Source of the DNA: Coriobacteriales bacterium
GTDB lineage: Bacteria > Actinomycetota > Coriobacteriia > Coriobacteriales > UBA8131
Length of the DNA stretch: 7,474 bases
Direction: 5' to 3'
Assembly (NCBI GenBank): GCA_031276475.1
Contig: JAISMZ010000167.1
Span: 1 to 7,474, forward strand
In this document: piece by piece, positions 1 through 5,855 of the stretch
Layout of the letters: each line of letters opens with the position of its first letter
Numbering within the stretch: the stretch's first letter is position 1
Translations under genes and position numbers: made by a program
Notes under the pieces: model-generated
Databases searched by the model: none
Told to the model about the DNA's origin: nothing
The model's input: only the letters and a program-made list of their open reading frames with translations

Positions 1-313
1 CTCCGGCCCGTCCGCTGAGCAGGCCCAGCTTACTCGTGGCGGCTTTGCCTGTGACTGCTTTGACCCGCTTACGTTGCAGGCCCACAGCCATCCGGGACTC
101 TTTGTGGCGGGGGAGTGCCTCGATATTGACGGCCCCTGCGGTGGCTACAACCTGCACTGGGCCTGGGCCTCCGGACTTGCTGCCGGCGTCGGCGCCGCGA
201 CTGCTGCCGGCGTTGCCGCTCCAAGCATCCCCGCCTTTGCCACCCATGCCGCTTTTGCAGGCACGAACACCAACGTTGCCACCGTCCGCGCAGCGCCAAG
301 TAGGGTATCATAG
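1..313 (+). CDS. HI0933/YhiN-like FAD-dependent oxidoreductase, C-terminal end (5' partial)
   Basis: Only the last ~103 codons are present, read from base 2 to the TAG at 311-313. The segment carries the C-terminal FAD-binding signature of the HI0933/YhiN flavoprotein family: a TRGGF-type strand, then GLFVAGECLDIDGPCGGYNLHWAWASG, here noted as GLFVAGE, LDIDG and GGYNL..AWASG. In that family this part closes the Rossmann-type FAD site next to the N-terminal dinucleotide-binding motif, which lies outside the window. The physiological substrate of these proteins is generally unknown. After the conserved AWASGLAAG the protein continues for about 45 residues of Ala/Gly/Thr/Val-rich, low-complexity sequence that the family does not need. 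The next gene on the same strand (terC-like) starts 67 nt downstream, so co-transcription is possible. Family assignment is firm; function is not. Confidence 0.85.
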   Translation, partial: SGPSAEQAQLTRGGFACDCFDPLTLQAHSHPGLFVAGECLDIDGPCGGYNLHWAWASGLAAGVGAATAAGVAAPSIPAFATHAAFAGTNTNVATVRAAPSRVS

Positions 314-315
314 CA

Positions 316-346
316 GCGAGCGCTCGCCACGCCCTGCGTTGCGCAG
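316..346. other. Palindrome and small hairpin in the gap before the terC-like gene
   Basis: The gap 314-380 holds a perfect 12-bp palindrome, GCGAGCGCTCGC (316-327), followed by a 5-bp stem with a 3-nt loop (CTGCG 334-338, CGCAG 342-346). Only a mixed TTCTC run follows, not a clear T tract, so a terminator is weakly supported. The palindrome could be an operator for the downstream gene or mere GC-rich chance. I see no convincing -35/-10 pair between here and the start at 381. Confidence 0.25.
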
Positions 347-380
347 TTCTCATCTGCCCGCCATAGAAAGGCAACGTTAA

Positions 381-1301
381 TTGGAAGTCTTCGATTTTGC
401 CGTGTTTGCCAACCCGCAGACTTGGGTTCAGCTGTTAACATTAATCTTTCTGGAGATGGTTTTAGGGATAGACAACCTGGTCTTCATCGCCATCACCACC
501 GACCGCCTGCCGGACGACAGGAAGGTGCTCGGTCGTCGCTTCGGTCTGATTGCCGCGCTGGTGATGCGGATCGTCCTACTCTGCTTCGCCTCCTGGATAA
601 TCTCGCTACACCTGACGCTGTTCACGCTGCCGTTCACCATTCCCGGCACCGACCCGCATATCTCCGGCAGGGATCTGATCCTGCTCGTCGGCGGTGCCTA
701 CCTTATCGTTAAGGGCATCCAGGAACTTGTGGAGAAGATATCGGCCGCCGAGGTTGAAGCCTGCGGCGATCCGGCGGCACAGAAGCTCCACCAGATCGGC
801 CTCGTTCAGGCCATCGGCACCATCGCCATGATGGACATCATTTTTTCGCTGGATTCGGTGATAACTGCCGTAGGCATGGTGGATGTGCTGCTGGTGATGA
901 TACTGGCGGTAATGATCGCTGTCATCGTGATGATCGTCTTTGCCAACCCTATCTCGGAGTTCATCAACCGCAATCATGAGGTCAAGATCCTCGCGCTAGC
1001 GTTTATCGTCGCGGTCGGCTTTAAACTGGTGGCCGAATCCCTGGGCATCGAGCTGCACATCGAGGGCACCGAGATAGAGGCCCTTGACATCATCCTTTAC
1101 TTCGCGATGTTCTTCGCGTTGATACTGGCGGCATTGCAGATGGTCTATCACCATAACGCCGCCAAGGCGCAATGCAGGCTGTCAGCGCCCGATGCCGAGT
1201 CGGGCGACGGTCAGGCCGCTCAATCCGAGCGGGCCGCTCAGGCTACTCAATCGGCTCAGCCAGGTTCTCCACGGCCAGACGACGATACTCCTCCTCGCTG
1301 A
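381..1301 (+). CDS. TerC-family integral membrane protein
   Basis: A 306-residue polytopic membrane protein of the TerC family, whose members have been tied to tellurite resistance and, in several bacteria, to metal (manganese) export or metalation of exported enzymes. Both hallmark acidic motifs are visible: LEMVLGIDN (residues 24-32) and MDIIFSLDSVITAVGM (151-166); the Glu/Asp residues there are thought to line the ion path. About seven hydrophobic segments can be counted, with a charged cytoplasmic-type loop around 118-140. The start is TTG at 381, preceded by AAAGG (367-371) with a 9-nt spacer; the next Met lies inside the first motif and is too late. Residues ~258-306 form a hydrophilic Gln/Ala/Ser/Pro-rich tail, and the last 59 bp of that tail overlap the end of the opposing lipid-kinase gene. 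Transported ion not deducible from sequence. Confidence 0.9.
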   Translation: MEVFDFAVFANPQTWVQLLTLIFLEMVLGIDNLVFIAITTDRLPDDRKVLGRRFGLIAALVMRIVLLCFASWIISLHLTLFTLPFTIPGTDPHISGRDLILLVGGAYLIVKGIQELVEKISAAEVEACGDPAAQKLHQIGLVQAIGTIAMMDIIFSLDSVITAVGMVDVLLVMILAVMIAVIVMIVFANPISEFINRNHEVKILALAFIVAVGFKLVAESLGIELHIEGTEIEALDIILYFAMFFALILAALQMVYHHNAAKAQCRLSAPDAESGDGQAAQSERAAQATQSAQPGSPRPDDDTPPR

Positions 1302-2280
1302 GTACCAGCCGGGTGGCCCCGGGCAGGATATGCGCCTCAAAGGGAGTGGTGAAGCGCTGCGCTTCGCCGTCGTATTGCACGGCCAGCGGCGGGTCGGATT
1401 GAACATGGACAAAGGCACTGCGGCGCACCTCCAGGGCGTCAAAGCGGCCGGGGAAGTTGCCCATGCTGTCGAGGAAGACTGCAAACATCGCAGGCAACAG
1501 CTCCACCGCGTTATGCGATTTGAGCACCACCACCTCAAAGAACCCGTCGCGGGCATCGTTGCCGTGGGTTATCGAGAAATCGGGAAAGATCTCCGCAAAG
1601 TTGATAATTAAAACCGCGATGCCGTCAACCTCCAACACTTCATCATCAAGAGTGATAGTAAAGTGCGCGACAGTCGGCATCGGATCAGAAATGGCGGAGG
1701 CGAGATAAGCCATCGGCCCCAGCTGAGGCTTGAGTTTCTCGGAGCGGCTCATGATACTGGCATCGTAGCCAGCCCCGGCCATCACGGCAAAGCCGTGTTC
1801 TGAGGCGTTTGCCGCCCGCAATGCACCGCCGCTGCCCGCGTCACGCACCTCCGCCGCCCGCAATGTGCCTGCGTCATGGGCGCTCACATCGCGCCGCCGC
1901 CCGCCGCCTGCACCCTCCACCAGTACCCCCAGATCAAAGGGGGCACTCAGCAGACGTCGGGCCATCGTCGCCAGGGCATGGGGCTCTTCGGGCTGGTTGA
2001 GGTTGGTGGCTATCAGGTTGCCGGTTCCCGCGGGAAAGGCCAGCACCGGCACGTCAAGATAGCGCATCTGATAGCAGACGGTGGCGATGGTCGAGTCGCC
2101 GCCGGAAGCTACTACCAGTTGGTATTCGGCTGCGTCGTCGAGCAGCGACTCGATGCGTGTCGCGCCGCTGGTGGAGCGGATGGTCAGCTCGTCGCCATCG
2201 TCTAAAAAACGGCGGATGAAGTCGTGGATCGCGCCGTCGCGCAGGCCACTGCGAAGGTTATCGATGATCAAGACGCGCAT
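1243..2280 (-). CDS. Diacylglycerol/lipid kinase-like protein (DAGK_cat, YegS/BmrU type)
   Basis: A 345-residue soluble protein of the DAGK_cat/LCB5 family, which phosphorylates lipid hydroxyls such as diacylglycerol with ATP at the membrane surface. Visible landmarks: N-terminal strand VLIIDN; the nucleotide-binding loop ASGGDSTI (58-65), where the family usually has GGDGT; PAGTGNLIATN (83-93); GAGYDASI (169-176); ARDGFFEVVVLK (243-254), the usual start of the C-terminal beta domain; and YDGEAQ (303-308), matching the catalytic-type DGE. Residues ~121-160 are a Gly/Ala/Arg-rich insert with a duplicated LRAA motif, absent from ordinary members. The ATG at 2280 is preceded on its strand by AAGGG with a 5-nt spacer, supporting the start. 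It is convergent with the terC-like gene and divergent from RNase D. The GGDST change leaves some doubt about activity; substrate unknown. Confidence 0.85.
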   Translation of the reverse strand: MRVLIIDNLRSGLRDGAIHDFIRRFLDDGDELTIRSTSGATRIESLLDDAAEYQLVVASGGDSTIATVCYQMRYLDVPVLAFPAGTGNLIATNLNQPEEPHALATMARRLLSAPFDLGVLVEGAGGGRRRDVSAHDAGTLRAAEVRDAGSGGALRAANASEHGFAVMAGAGYDASIMSRSEKLKPQLGPMAYLASAISDPMPTVAHFTITLDDEVLEVDGIAVLIINFAEIFPDFSITHGNDARDGFFEVVVLKSHNAVELLPAMFAVFLDSMGNFPGRFDALEVRRSAFVHVQSDPPLAVQYDGEAQRFTTPFEAHILPGATRLVLSEEEYRRLAVENLAEPIE

Positions 2281-2356
2281 CGTGTCCCTTTCCGATTACG
2301 TGCCGGTCTTCTCCACAACGAACTATAGCAAAGTGTTACCATACTTGGAGCCGCGA
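2281..2356. promoter_or_regulatory. Divergent intergenic region, probable promoters for lipid kinase and RNase D
   Basis: This 76-bp segment separates the divergent kinase and RNase D starts and is more AT-rich than its surroundings. The palindrome CTATAG (2323-2328) offers a -10-like hexamer on both strands: TATAGC reading right and TATAGT reading left. The matching -35 boxes are poor on both strands. Placement upstream of an otherwise tightly packed four-gene operon is the main argument for a promoter here; the hexamers alone would not be enough. Confidence 0.35.
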
Positions 2357-3601
2357 ATGCGCATCTGCGTGACAGCTGGGTCGTGCATGCGGCTTATGCC
2401 CGCCCAGCGGACGTTTGGTAAAGGAGCAGCCCTGTATATCAAGACCCCCGAGGCCCTCGCCGGCTTTGTCCAACGTGCGTCTTTGGCCAGCGTGCTTGCC
2501 GTTGACACCGAGTTCATTCGCGAGAAGACCTACTATCCCCGGCTTTGCCTGGTGCAGCTGGCGGCGCGCTTTGACGCCGACGAGGAATATGTGCTTGTCG
2601 ATCCGCTGGCGATCGCCGACATCAGCGCTCTCAATGAGCTGTTTTGCGATACGCGGATCGTCAAGGTCTTTCATTCCTGCGACCAGGACGTCGCCATCCT
2701 CTACCACGACCTGGGCTGCATTCCAACGCCGATTTTTGACACCCAGAGGGCCGCTCAGCTGCTCGGCCACGTGCAACAGATCGGACTCGGCCCGATGGTC
2801 AGAGCCTATTGTGGTATCAGAATGGATAAGGGCGACACCTTTACCGACTGGGCGCAGCGACCGCTTCGCGCCACGCAGCTGCGCTATGCCTATGACGATG
2901 TGCGCTATCTGCCGCGGATTTACCAAACGATGCGCACCGATCTGATTGAGCTGGGGCGCCTGAGCTGGTTGGACGAGGAATTCGCCCGGCTCAGCGACCC
3001 CGAGACCTATGCGTATGACATCCATGATGCCTGGCGCAAGGTCAAGCATTCGGCCAACCTCAAGCCCCGCCAGCTAAACGCCCTGCGGGAGTTGGCCCTC
3101 TGGCGCGAGAAAACTGCCCAGGAGCGTGATTATCCTCGTAAATGGATAGTTTCAGACGACATCCTCGTGGAGGTCGCCCGCCGTCTGCCGGCAAGCAGCG
3201 ACGAGCTGTATCAGGTGCGTGGTGTGCGCGAGAAGCTCAGCCGCGGCTGGGTGGAGGCCTTGTTAGCGGCGATCCGCACGGCCGAGCAGGTTCCGGCCAG
3301 CGAGTGGCCCGAGCCTCCACGTCAGATTCATGGACGGCGAGCCGAGGCGGCCCAGATCGACCTGATCACCACCCTGGTACACCAGCGGGCCTTTGAGAAC
3401 CGCATCGTCAGCAACATCCTCGCCAGCCCCGATGAGATCGTCTCCCTGGCCAGCGGCCAGCGCAGGGGCCTGAAGGTGCTACAGGGCTGGCGGCGAGCGA
3501 TGGTCGGTGCTGAGCTTGAAGAGCTGCTGGACGGGCGGATCTGTCTGTCGTTGGAAGACGGCAGCCTGAAGGTCACGCGGATGGATGGGGGTGAGCTGTG
3601 A
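2357..3601 (+). CDS. rnd: Ribonuclease D (DEDD exonuclease with HRDC domain)
   Basis: A 3'-to-5' exoribonuclease of the RNase D family, which trims tRNA precursors and other structured RNAs in the cytoplasm using two metal ions. With the ATG at 2357 it has 414 residues. All three exonuclease motifs are visible: Exo I VDTEF (D50, E52), Exo II HSCDQD (D111), and Exo III YAYDD (Y177, D181), the DEDDy pattern. An HRDC domain follows (~235-310), then a second helical C-terminal region. The open frame runs further upstream, but that part lies over the start of the opposing kinase gene and has no homologous look. ATG 2357 has GGAG 6 nt upstream. Homology to RNase D begins only at YIKTPEAL, matching a possible CTG start at 2432 with a better ribosome site (389 aa). 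Its stop overlaps the xseA start. Confidence 0.92.
   Translation: MRICVTAGSCMRLMPAQRTFGKGAALYIKTPEALAGFVQRASLASVLAVDTEFIREKTYYPRLCLVQLAARFDADEEYVLVDPLAIADISALNELFCDTRIVKVFHSCDQDVAILYHDLGCIPTPIFDTQRAAQLLGHVQQIGLGPMVRAYCGIRMDKGDTFTDWAQRPLRATQLRYAYDDVRYLPRIYQTMRTDLIELGRLSWLDEEFARLSDPETYAYDIHDAWRKVKHSANLKPRQLNALRELALWREKTAQERDYPRKWIVSDDILVEVARRLPASSDELYQVRGVREKLSRGWVEALLAAIRTAEQVPASEWPEPPRQIHGRRAEAAQIDLITTLVHQRAFENRIVSNILASPDEIVSLASGQRRGLKVLQGWRRAMVGAELEELLDGRICLSLEDGSLKVTRMDGGEL
2420..2434 (+). promoter_or_regulatory. Strong ribosome binding site before a possible CTG start of RNase D
   Basis: AAAGGAG (2420-2426) is a near-perfect Shine-Dalgarno sequence. Five nt later comes an in-frame CTG (2432-2434) followed directly by YIKTPEALAGF, the point where RNase D proteins normally begin. 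Start at CTG is rare but known in bacteria. The in-frame ATGs at 2387 and 2396 have no such site. The motif may be chance, since it codes FGKGA in the longer protein. Confidence 0.4.
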
Positions 3602-5067
3602 TGGCTGAGGCCGGTGGATACGCGGCCGCCCGCGCTGGCGCCCGCGCCGCCGCTGCCGCCACTGCCGGCGCTGGTGCAGCTGCCGCCGGTGCAGCTGCCG
3701 CCGGTGCAGCCGCCGCAACCGCCCGTGCTGGTGCCGCTGTTGCCACCGCTGCCGCTGCCGCCCCGCTCAGCGTCAGCGATGCCCTGCAGCAGGTCAGGCA
3801 GTCTTTGGAAAATATCACGCTGAGCATCATCGGTGAGGTCTCAGAACTCAGCGACCGTCCCGGCTACAAGGCCGTCTACTTCACCCTGGCCGATGAGTCC
3901 GCCGCGCTGTCCTGCCTGGTCTGGAACAATGTTTATGCGCGCCTGGGCATCAAGCTGCAACGCGGGATGCTCGTTGAGGTGCGCGGGCGCTTTAGCCTCT
4001 ACGCCCCCAAGGGCCGAATGAACTTCGTCGTCACGCAGATCAGCCTGGCAGGGGAGGGCGCGCTGCGTCAGCGCGTGGCGGAGCTGGCTCGCAAACTGGA
4101 GGCCGAGGGCCTGATGCGGCCCGAGCGCCGTCTGCCGCTGCCGGTTCTGCCCCGGCGGATCGGCCTGGTCACCTCGCCGCGCGGCAAGGCCGTCCACGAC
4201 GTGCTGCGAACGCTGCGCCGACGCTATCCGCTGGCCGAGGTCTGTCTGGCCGGCGTGACGGTGGAAGGTGCCGGCGCTGCCCAGGCGATGATCGCTGGCC
4301 TGCGGGCGGTGGCTGAGGCGGGTGCCGAGCTGGTCCTTCTGGTGCGCGGCGGCGGCTCCTACGAGGACCTGATGCCCTTTAACGACGAGGCCCTGGCGCG
4401 TGCGATTGCCGCCAGTCCAATACCGGTGGTCACCGGCATCGGCCATGAGCCGGACAACAGCATCGCCGACATGGTGGCGGCGCTTAGAGCCTCTACCCCC
4501 ACCGCCGCCGCAGAAGGCGTCGCGCCGGATTGCGAGGAGCTGCGGGCCTGGTTGCGGGCATTTCGCCAGCGTCTGGACAGGGATGCCCAGGCGCGGCTGC
4601 AACGGGCTGCGGCGGGCGTGACGGCCCTGGCCGGGCGTCCGGTGCTTCGTTCTCCAGAATACTATTATATTAGTCTTGCTACGGCGCTGGAGCAAAGTGC
4701 GATGCGTCTGCACCAGGTGCTGCCCCAGGCCCTGCGTGACGATTGTCGACAGCTTGCCGATGCCCGCGCCGCGCTGTTGCGGGGCGGCCTGGCGCTTGTT
4801 GAGCGGCGACGTGCGACCGTTGCCCCGCTGGCCGCTCGGCTGCGCGGTGCTCCCAGGGCGCTGGAGGCGGCTCGTGGGGCGCTCACCGTTGCTGCGGCCC
4901 AGCTGGAGGGCCTTTCACCCCTGGCGGTGCTGGCGCGCGGCTACGCGGCGGTTTATGATGGTAGCGGCAAGGTGTTGAGCACGACGCGTGCGGCTCAGCC
5001 CGGCGACGCGCTGCGTGTGCGCTTGAGGGACGGCGTTTTGGGCTGCACGGTGGATACGGTTGAGTAA
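3601..5067 (+). CDS. xseA: Exodeoxyribonuclease VII large subunit
   Basis: Large catalytic subunit of exonuclease VII, which degrades single-stranded DNA from both ends in a complex with several copies of XseB. Residues ~55-150 form the N-terminal OB-fold domain (LSVSDALQQV, GEVSE, YFTLAD, VEVRGRFSLY). The catalytic domain carries RGGGSYEDL (249-257), FNDEALARAI, GIGHEPD (279-285) and ALRASTPTAAAE, the core family signature. The long C-terminal helical region ends in LSPLAVLARGYA and a small beta tail. The 488-residue protein is longer than the usual 400-460 because its first ~54 residues are almost pure Ala/Gly with a few Arg. ATG 3601 shares its A with the RNase D stop (TGATG), implying translational coupling; a GTG three bases earlier (3598) is an alternative. 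An AT-rich codon patch near 4657-4680 is odd. Confidence 0.95.
   Translation: MAEAGGYAAARAGARAAAAATAGAGAAAAGAAAAGAAAATARAGAAVATAAAAAPLSVSDALQQVRQSLENITLSIIGEVSELSDRPGYKAVYFTLADESAALSCLVWNNVYARLGIKLQRGMLVEVRGRFSLYAPKGRMNFVVTQISLAGEGALRQRVAELARKLEAEGLMRPERRLPLPVLPRRIGLVTSPRGKAVHDVLRTLRRRYPLAEVCLAGVTVEGAGAAQAMIAGLRAVAEAGAELVLLVRGGGSYEDLMPFNDEALARAIAASPIPVVTGIGHEPDNSIADMVAALRASTPTAAAEGVAPDCEELRAWLRAFRQRLDRDAQARLQRAAAGVTALAGRPVLRSPEYYYISLATALEQSAMRLHQVLPQALRDDCRQLADARAALLRGGLALVERRRATVAPLAARLRGAPRALEAARGALTVAAAQLEGLSPLAVLARGYAAVYDGSGKVLSTTRAAQPGDALRVRLRDGVLGCTVDTVE
3673..3717 (+). repeat. 15-bp tandem repeat (3 copies) in the 5' end of xseA
   Basis: Three consecutive 15-bp units: two identical copies of GGTGCAGCTGCCGCC (3673-3687, 3688-3702) and a third with two changes (3703-3717). 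Each is exactly five codons (Gly-Ala-Ala-Ala-Ala), so gain or loss of units keeps the xseA frame. It lies in the low-complexity Ala-rich extension upstream of the OB-fold. Confidence 0.85.
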
Positions 5068-5087
5068 GTTCTGGGAGCTGCTGGTTA

Positions 5088-5171
5088 ATGCCTGCGCCAG
5101 GGGCTGTGCCCTTAAGGCCTGCGGGCCGGATTGCAAACCGGATGAAGAGACAGGGAGCAGATGATGAGTGA
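5088..5171 (+). CDS. Possible 27-residue upstream ORF between xseA and xseB
   Basis: The 93-bp gap between xseA and xseB contains an ATG (5088) with GGGAG (5073-5077) 10 nt upstream, opening a 27-codon frame. It ends at TGA 5169-5171, just past the two candidate xseB start codons (5161, 5164). The peptide (MPAPGAVPLRPAGRIANRMKRQGADDE) resembles nothing I know. The overlap with the xseB start would allow translational coupling in place of the stop/start overlaps used elsewhere in this operon. A chance ORF in GC-rich DNA is equally possible. Confidence 0.25.
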   Translation: MPAPGAVPLRPAGRIANRMKRQGADDE

Positions 5172-5508
5172 TGGAGCTGAGCGCGACAGCCGCCCGCTTG
5201 AGGGATTGAGCTTTCGCGAGGGCAGCGAGGAGCTGGAGGCCATCGTGCGCCAGCTGGAAGGCAACCAGCTGGAGCTGGAGGAGAGCCTGAAGCTTTACGA
5301 GCGTGGCGTGCGGCTGCTGCGCCAGCTGCAGGGACAACTGGACACGGCCCAGCAGAAGGTCACGGTTTTAATGGGCGAGTTGGAGGCGTCGGAGGACGGT
5401 AACGGTTCTGGTAGCGGCGCGGCAGCGGGTCTTGGCGCAGACGGCAGCGGCTCCGGCAGCGGCGGCTCCGGCGCTGGAACGAGCCCCGAGGAGGCAGGAT
5501 TATCATGA
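5161..5508 (+). CDS. xseB: Exodeoxyribonuclease VII small subunit
   Basis: Small accessory subunit that binds the XseA helical region and is required for exonuclease VII activity on single-stranded DNA. Residues ~15-75 match the family: SFREGSEELEAIVRQLEGNQLELEESLKLYERGVRLLRQLQ, here the pattern LE.IV..LE...L.LE.SL.LYE.GV, forming the two-helix coiled domain. Residues ~79-115 are a Gly/Ser/Ala-rich tail not typical of the 70-85-residue family. Two adjacent ATGs exist; AGGGAG (5152-5157) lies 3 nt from the first and 6 nt from the second, so ATG 5164 may be the true start (114 aa). The stop overlaps the HIT start as ATGA. The neighbouring xseA on the same strand confirms the call. Confidence 0.92.
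   Translation: MMSDGAERDSRPLEGLSFREGSEELEAIVRQLEGNQLELEESLKLYERGVRLLRQLQGQLDTAQQKVTVLMGELEASEDGNGSGSGAAAGLGADGSGSGSGGSGAGTSPEEAGLS
5443..5469 (+). repeat. Gly/Ser-coding imperfect tandem repeat in the xseB tail
   Basis: GGCAGCGGCTCC (5443-5454) is followed at once by GGCAGCGGCGGCTCC (5455-5469), the same unit with one added GGC. It encodes the GSGSGSGGS part of the XseB tail, resembling a flexible linker. Confidence 0.55.
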
Positions 5509-5852
5509 GTGACTGCATCTTTTGCAAGATCGCCGCCGGCGAGATCCCGGCAACCGTCGTTTACGAGGACGACCTGGTCATCGCCTTTGAGGACGCCAAT
5601 CCCCAGGTGCCGGTGCACACGTTGCTGATTCCCAAGCAGCACTACGCCAACATCAGCGACGACGTCCCGCCGGAGCTGCTCGGCCATCTCTTCTCAAAGG
5701 TCGGCGAAATCGCACGGCTTAAAGGCGTGGATAAAACCGGGTTCCGGATCGTCGCCAACACCGGCGAGGACGGCCGCCAGACCGTGCATCATCTGCACAT
5801 CCACGTCCTCGGCGGCCTGCGCCTGCCGATCTCGATGGGCCCGGCGGACTAG
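5505..5852 (+). CDS. HIT-family (Hint/PKCI-type) nucleotide hydrolase
   Basis: A 115-residue histidine-triad protein, full length for the Hint branch, whose members hydrolyse purine nucleoside phosphoramidates and related adenylates in the cytoplasm. The N-terminus has DCIFCKI (C4, C7, a zinc-binding pair in many members) and AGEIPATVVYEDD. The catalytic region is NTGEDGRQTVHHLHIHVLGG, with the triad H96-L-H98-I-H100-V-L; the middle His is the nucleophile in the family. The C-terminus reads GGLRLPISMGPAD in place of the GGR..WPPG ending common in Hint proteins, a modest deviation near the substrate pocket. Its ATG overlaps the xseB stop (ATGA), and AGGAGG and AGGA precede it, so it is probably translated from the same message as the exonuclease genes. 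Physiological substrate unknown. Confidence 0.93.
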   Translation: MSDCIFCKIAAGEIPATVVYEDDLVIAFEDANPQVPVHTLLIPKQHYANISDDVPPELLGHLFSKVGEIARLKGVDKTGFRIVANTGEDGRQTVHHLHIHVLGGLRLPISMGPAD

Positions 5853-5855
5853 GCC

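Noticed and set aside
334..351. Rho-independent terminator after the flavoprotein gene
   Set aside because: Stem is only 5 bp and is followed by TTCTC, not a T tract.
2081..2356. Upstream extension of RNase D to the earliest in-frame start
   Set aside because: It would cover the kinase start and the intergenic region, is Ser/Arg-rich shadow sequence, and has no family counterpart.
2336..3049. 237-codon - strand ORF opposite RNase D
   Set aside because: Overlaps the exonuclease motifs of RNase D on the other strand; sequence resembles no protein family.
3841..4713. 290-codon - strand ORF opposite xseA
   Set aside because: Lies wholly within a clear XseA frame, has no family motifs and no ribosome site considered convincing.
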